Shown here: piece by piece, positions 58,869 through 64,000 of the stretch
Numbering within the stretch: the stretch's first letter is position 1
How the letters are laid out: every line of letters starts with the position of its first letter
From: Byssochlamys sp. IMV 00236
Lineage: Eukaryota > Ascomycota > Eurotiomycetes > Eurotiales > Thermoascaceae
DNA: 64,000 nucleotides
Assembly (NCBI GenBank): GCA_001931875.2
Contig: MSJH02000698.1
Span: 682,001-746,000 of the forward strand
Direction of reading: 5' to 3'
Translations under genes and position numbers: made by a program
Notes under the pieces: model-generated
Databases searched by the model: none
Told to the model about the DNA's origin: nothing
Seen by the model: only the letters and a program-made list of their open reading frames with translations

Positions 58869-60228
58869 TAGCCTTCCCCCCTTTTAAGAGTAGATACTCT
58901 TATCTGCCTTCTTTAATTATTATAATTTATATTATTTCCTTTTTTTAATACTATAAATTATTCTTAAAATAAGAATATTTTAATTTTTAGTATTATATAT
59001 ATTTTAAAACCTCTAATTTATAAAATTAAGTTTTTTTCCTCTATAGATAATCTTAGACTAATAATATATCTTATTTTAGTATAAAATATAGCTTTATTTT
59101 AACTTTTAAGTAATCTTAATTTAGCTAATTAAATATTGCTCTACCTATAGCTATAACTCTATTTATTTAAATATTAAAAGGCTTAAATTCTTTTTAGTTA
59201 AATCTTATCTTATTTTATTTTTTATAATTAAAACAATAAATATTATTAAGATTTATTCCTTAATTCTCTAATATTAGCTAATATAAATTATTAATAAAAA
59301 TTATTTTTTTTATTTAAATATAATATCTTTTAGGCCTATAATTTTTTTAGACTTATTTTTAATAATTAGTTTAATTCCTAGGATTATAAAGCTCTAGCCT
59401 ATTTCTCCCTTAAGGATCTTAGTCTCTATATTTAATACTCTTAGCTTATATCCTCTAAGATAGCAGATCTATAATCTATATTTATTATAATTATATAGCA
59501 TTAACTAGATTAAATAGATCTAGATATTTTATATAATAACCTTCTAAAGAATACTCTTAAATAAGTTTTTAAGCCCTATTAATTCTTTATTCTTCTTCTT
59601 ATAATAAAGAGCTACTTTTATTTTTATAATAATATATTATAATATCTCTTTTATTAATTTTTTTTAAAGGGTATAATTTAAAAAATTCTATTTATTTCTT
59701 AATAATTAAAGTCCTTTTTTATTATAATATTTAATTAAATATATTAGTTTTATATCTTATTTAAGATAAAGTCTTTTTTATTTAAGTTAAAATATTTTTT
59801 ATTTTTATATTTAGATTTAGGATATTTTTTAGTCTTATATAGGTTATTTTAAGCTTTATAATATAAACTATTAAGTATATTATTAGAAATATTTATATTA
59901 ATTAACCTAAGATCTTTAAATAGTTAAACTATCTCTAATACTAGGGATTTTTTAGGGAGAAAGTCTTTAAATAAGGTTTCTTTAACTTTTATATTATTTT
60001 TATTTTTTATACTTTTAGGGCTTCTTAGAATAAGACTCTTTATTTTTTCTTTAACCTAGCTATTACTAGGTATGCCTAGTATTTATTTAGCCTTTAAGTT
60101 ATTTTTAAATTATATAGTTTTAATATTCTATATATCTTTTAACTATCTAATTTCTTTTTTAATAAAAAGGTCTTTTAGGTTTATTATAGAAAAGGAGAGC
60201 TTTATATTAATTCTTAAGGCTCTGCTAG
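58869..60228 (-). mobile_element. LTR retrotransposon internal fragment 1
   Basis: About 1.36 kb of AT-saturated sequence between LTR A and LTR B. It is collinear with 60564 to about 61935. It would be the 3' part of the internal region (pol side) of a minus-strand element, cut at its upstream end by LTR B. No intact frame remains. Confidence 0.75.
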
Positions 60229-60563
60229 TATTATAGGAAGATATATTAAGACTTAATATAAAGTCTTTAAGCGAGTAAGTATTAAGAAAGAAGAGAAGAG
60301 TATTTAGCTTTAGAGCTTAGAATAAAGCTAAAGAAAAAGCTCTAGCTATAAACTAATATAATAAACTAATAATAATCTAATACTAAACTAATACTAAATA
60401 ATAATAAAAAAGAAAAGCTAATTATTTTATTCTAAATAATTAAAAGGTATTTTCTTTCTATTCTCTCCTCTCCTATTTTATTTATAGACCTTTTAAAGAC
60501 TTTAAGTAAAAATATATAACCTCTTAACTAATTATATTCTTTATACTAATTCTCCCTATTATA
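60229..60563 (-). repeat. Retrotransposon LTR B (RIP-mutated, minus orientation)
   Basis: About 335 bp, same orientation as LTR A. It starts TATTATAGGAAGA, the A/T-shifted form of TGTTGTGGGAAGA, so the terminal TG has been lost to transitions. Confidence 0.85.
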
Positions 60564-62277
60564 TAGCCTCCTTTTTTCTAAGAGTAAATACCCCTATCTA
60601 TCTTTCTTAGTTATTATAGTTTATATTATTTCCTCTTTTTACTCTTTTTAATATTATAAATTATTCTTAAAATAGGAATACTCTAATTTTTAATATTATA
60701 TATATCTTAAAACCCTTAATTTATAAAGCTAAGTTTCTTTCCTTTATAGATAATTTTAAATTAATAATATATCTTACTTTAATATAAAATATAGCTTTAT
60801 TTTAACTTTTAAGCAATTTTAATTTAGCTAACTAAATATTACTCTGCCTATAGTTATAACTCTATTTACTTAAATATTAAAAGGCCTAGATCTTTCTTAG
60901 TTAAATTTTATCTTATTTTATTCCCTATAATTAAAATAGTAAATATTATTAAGATCTATTCCTTAATTTTCTAGTACTAGCTAATATAAATTACTAATAA
61001 AGATTATTTTTCCTTACTTAAATATAATATCTCTTAAGCCTATAATTTCTTTAAACTTATCTCTAATAATTAGTTTAATCCTTAGGATTATAAAGTTCTA
61101 GCCTATTCCTCCCTTAGAGATTATAGTCTCTATGTTTAATATTTTTAGCTTATATCTCCTAAAATATTAAACCTATAATTTATATTTATTATAACTATAT
61201 AGCATTAATTAAATTAAATAGACTTAGATATTTTATATAATAATCTTTTAGAGAATACTCTTAGATAAATTTTTAAGCCCTATTAATTCTTTATCCTTTT
61301 TTTTATAATAAAGGGCTGCTTTTATTTCTATAATAGTATATTATAATATCTCTTTTATTAGTTTCCCTTTAAAGAATATAATTTAAAAAACCCTATTTAC
61401 TTCCTAATAGTTAAAATTCTCTCTTATTATAATATCTAACTAGATATATTAATCTTATATCTTATTTAGAGTAAAGTCTTCTTTACTTAAATTAAAATAT
61501 TTTCTATTCTTATACTTAGATTTAAGATACTCTTTAGCCTTATATAGGTTATTTTAAGTTTTATAATATAAATTGCTAGATATATTATTAAAAGTATTTA
61601 TATTAATTAATCTAAGATCTCTAAATAATTAAACTATCCCTAATATTAAAGATTTCTTAAGAAGAAGGTCTTTAGATAAAGATTTTTTAACTTTTATATT
61701 ATCTCTATTTTTTATATTTTTAAGACTTCTTAAAATAGGATTTTTTATTCTTTCTTTAACTTAGTTATTGCTAAGTATATCTAATATCTGCTTAGCCTTT
61801 ATATTATCTTTAAACTATATAGTTCTAATATTCTGCATATTTTTTAAATATCTAATTTCTTTCTTAATAAAAAGGTCTTTTAAGTTTATTATAGAAAAAA
61901 AGGGCTTTATATTAATTCTTAAGGCTTTACTAAAAAGTTCTATTATTTATTTATCTTTAGAGATTTTATTTATAAATTATTTAATTTCTTTAAATAAACT
62001 TTTATAAGAATAAGTTATTATTTTAAATAATCTTTTCTTTTATTATTTTACTATTGCTAGCTTTATATTTCTAATTATTTTTAATATTCCTCTAGCTTCT
62101 TTTATAGATATATTTTCTCTTATACTAATTATATTAGCTAATAATTATATATATAGCTTATAAATTAATTTAATCTTCCCTAAATTAACTTATTATAAGA
62201 CTTTTTTAATCTTTTTAATATTTATATTTAGTCTATTTAGCTAGGATTATATTTTAGTTTTCTCTTTATCTAAGTAG
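60564..62277 (-). mobile_element. LTR retrotransposon internal fragment 2
   Basis: About 1.7 kb. The first 1.37 kb repeats fragment 1; the rest extends further into the same element and stops at inverted LTR C. The only sizeable frame (61768-62007, plus strand) is an A/T-driven artefact. Confidence 0.75.
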
Positions 62278-62603
62278 TGTAGTAGGGAAAATTGGTGTAA
62301 AGAATATAATTAGTTAAGAGGTTATATGCTTTTACTTAAAGTCTTTAAAAGGTCTATAAATAAAGTAGGAGAAAAAGGATAATACCTTTCAGTTATTTAG
62401 AATAAAATAATTAGCTTTTTCTTTCTATTATTATTTAGTATTAGTTCAGCATTAAATTATTATTAGGTTATTATATTAATTTATAGCTAGAGCTTCTCCT
62501 CTAGCTCTACTCTAAGCTTTAAAGCTAAATATCTTTCTTTTCTTTCTTAATATTTACTCGCTTAAAGACTCTATACTAAGTCTTAATATATCTTCCCATA
62601 ATA
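62278..62603 (+). repeat. Retrotransposon LTR C (inverted relative to A and B)
   Basis: Starts TGTAGTAGGG and ends CTTCCCATAATA. It is the reverse complement of LTRs A and B and keeps more of the original G/C. No polypurine tract lies before it, and gag-like sequence follows, so it reads as a 5' LTR of a plus-strand element. Confidence 0.85.
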
Positions 62604-64000
62604 AATTAAAGCTAAATATAGGGGGCATTAAAATATTAAATAAAAATAAAAGAGAAAGAAGAACTAGAAACTAAGATTAAAACTAAAGCTAAAAAAAGGG
62701 GTAAAAAATAGTAAAAAAATAAATAAAATAACTAAAGAAGATTACTACTATAAATAAAAAGAGATAAATATATCTTTTAGATTAATAGAGATAGTAAATA
62801 TAATATAGGGCAAAAATACATATTAATAATAAGAGAAAAGAAGAACTACTAAATATAAAGAAGAGCTTAATAAGTATAAAAGAGAAGCAGAAATTTAAAA
62901 AGAATAAGAAATTATTAAATAAGAACTATTTATTAAAAAATAGAAGAATTTTTTATTATTATCTTTATTACTATTCCTTTAAAAAAATATAGAGAAAAGC
63001 ACTAATTTTTTTAGTATTAGTTAAGATAGAAAGATCTTTAATTCTTTAATATTACTAAGTCTAGAAATATAAATAGCTTAGGCATTTAAAAATACAGGAC
63101 TATTAATAATATAGTTAATTTAGATTATATTAGCTCTACAGATATTAATGCCTAGAAATCTTAGGATACTATATTTTAAAGGGGATAATATTACTTATTA
63201 CCTAAGGCTTTTTAAGAGGCTATATAAGGCAAATTAACTCTTAGAAAAAGAAAAAACTAAATAGTTTATAAACTATTATAGCCTATTAATATTATTATAG
63301 ATAAATATTTAACTTAAATATAAAGAGAAGAATTACCTAAAACTAGCAGAAATAACTAAATAAGAATATATTTATTATAATAAGCATTAAAGGAAATATA
63401 ATATCTAATAGCTAGAAAGGTTTAAAAATATAAAATATAATAGCTCTAAGGACTTAAAAGAATATAATTAAGAATATTAAGCTATATTAGAAGCGCTAGT
63501 AACTTTAGGTAAGTTAAGCTAATACTTATAAAAAGTTTAATATCTTTAAGAATTTTTAAAGGAGCTTAAGCAATAGATAGTTTAGGAATTAAATATAGAC
63601 TATTATACTCTATTTATTATTAAATATATTAATTTCTATAAGGAGGTAATAGATAGAGTAAGAATAATTAAAACCTTTTGCTACCTTAATAATAATAAAC
63701 TAGAGAAAGATTAAAATATAGTAGCTTTAATAAAGGAAAAGATAATTAAAGAAAACAATATATAATTTCTTATTAAAACCTAATAAAACCTATTTAAATA
63801 AAAATAAAAATAAGATTAAATAATAGAGCACTAAAATAAAGTTAATAGAATAATTATAGATTAATTAGTTAATAAAAGAATTTAAGAAATTAAAACTATA
63901 TAGTATATAGTATATAGGGAGGCCTAATAATAGTATACCTAATACTAGTATAAATATATAAGCTAGGGTATCTTTAGGATTTAACTTAACTAAAGGATCT
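62604..64000 (+). mobile_element. RIP-mutated gag-like region of a plus-strand LTR element (runs off the window)
   Basis: After LTR C the sequence is A-rich on the plus strand. A frame through 63175-63189 reads FKGDN and continues with ITYYLRLFKRLYKAN, like a Gypsy-type gag core, broken by TAA and TAG codons at positions that suit former CAA and CAG codons. No pol part is reached before the window ends. Confidence 0.6.

Noticed and set aside
61768..62007. 79-codon plus-strand frame
   Set aside because: Lies in RIP-mutated retroelement DNA and consists of Ile/Leu/Phe/Lys dictated by A/T content.
58530..62603. CRISPR-like or satellite repeat array
   Set aside because: Repeat units are long, few and in both orientations, and fit LTR retrotransposon ends; this is eukaryotic DNA.

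Overview
The window comes from a filamentous ascomycete, most likely Aspergillus, Penicillium or a close relative (Eurotiales). Genes carry short GT-AG introns of about 50-120 nt with CTAAC-like branch sites. The gene set is typical of these moulds: ClrD/DIM-5-type H3K9 methyltransferase, Cch1 calcium channel, HOG-pathway MAPKKK, class I hydrophobin and Mep-type ammonium transporter. The species cannot be fixed from sequence alone.

Layout. 0-10.4 kb: ribosomal protein L6 (minus) diverging from proteasome ubiquitin receptor Rpn13 (plus), then the large Cch1 channel gene in six exons. 10.4-16.9 kb: a small Ser-rich protein and the H3K9 methyltransferase. 16.9-20.3 kb: a compositionally odd, partly RIP-like stretch holding a small secreted eight-cysteine protein gene and an assembly gap. 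20.3-35.3 kb: Kin1-type kinase (minus), GPATCH1-like G-patch protein, a myristoylation-type UBTD protein whose start codon forms its own exon, Rrp1 (Nop52) and a sphingoid-base kinase. 36.7-43.8 kb: beta-COP (Sec26) diverging from Mago nashi, an intron-containing tRNA-Ile(UAU), and Vid24/Gid4. 45.2-57.2 kb: class I hydrophobin, Ssk2-type MAPKKK, an unresolved candidate gene, and the ammonium transporter with GATA-type sites upstream. 58.5-64 kb: extremely AT-rich remains of LTR retrotransposons in opposite orientations, mutated in the manner of repeat-induced point mutation (RIP).

The genes are mostly independent housekeeping and signalling loci, not a cluster. Two themes connect: environmental signalling (Cch1, Ssk2, Kin1, sphingoid-base kinase, ammonium transporter) and silencing (an H3K9 methyltransferase in the same window as RIP-type retroelement debris). 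The least-described items are the small secreted cysteine-rich protein at 18.2 kb, the isolated start-codon exon at 29.2 kb, the clrD first exon with a SUMO-interaction-like motif, and a short dispersed repeat whose two copies differ only by transitions. Exon boundaries were worked out by hand from splice signals and reading phase; where two solutions fit, this is stated.
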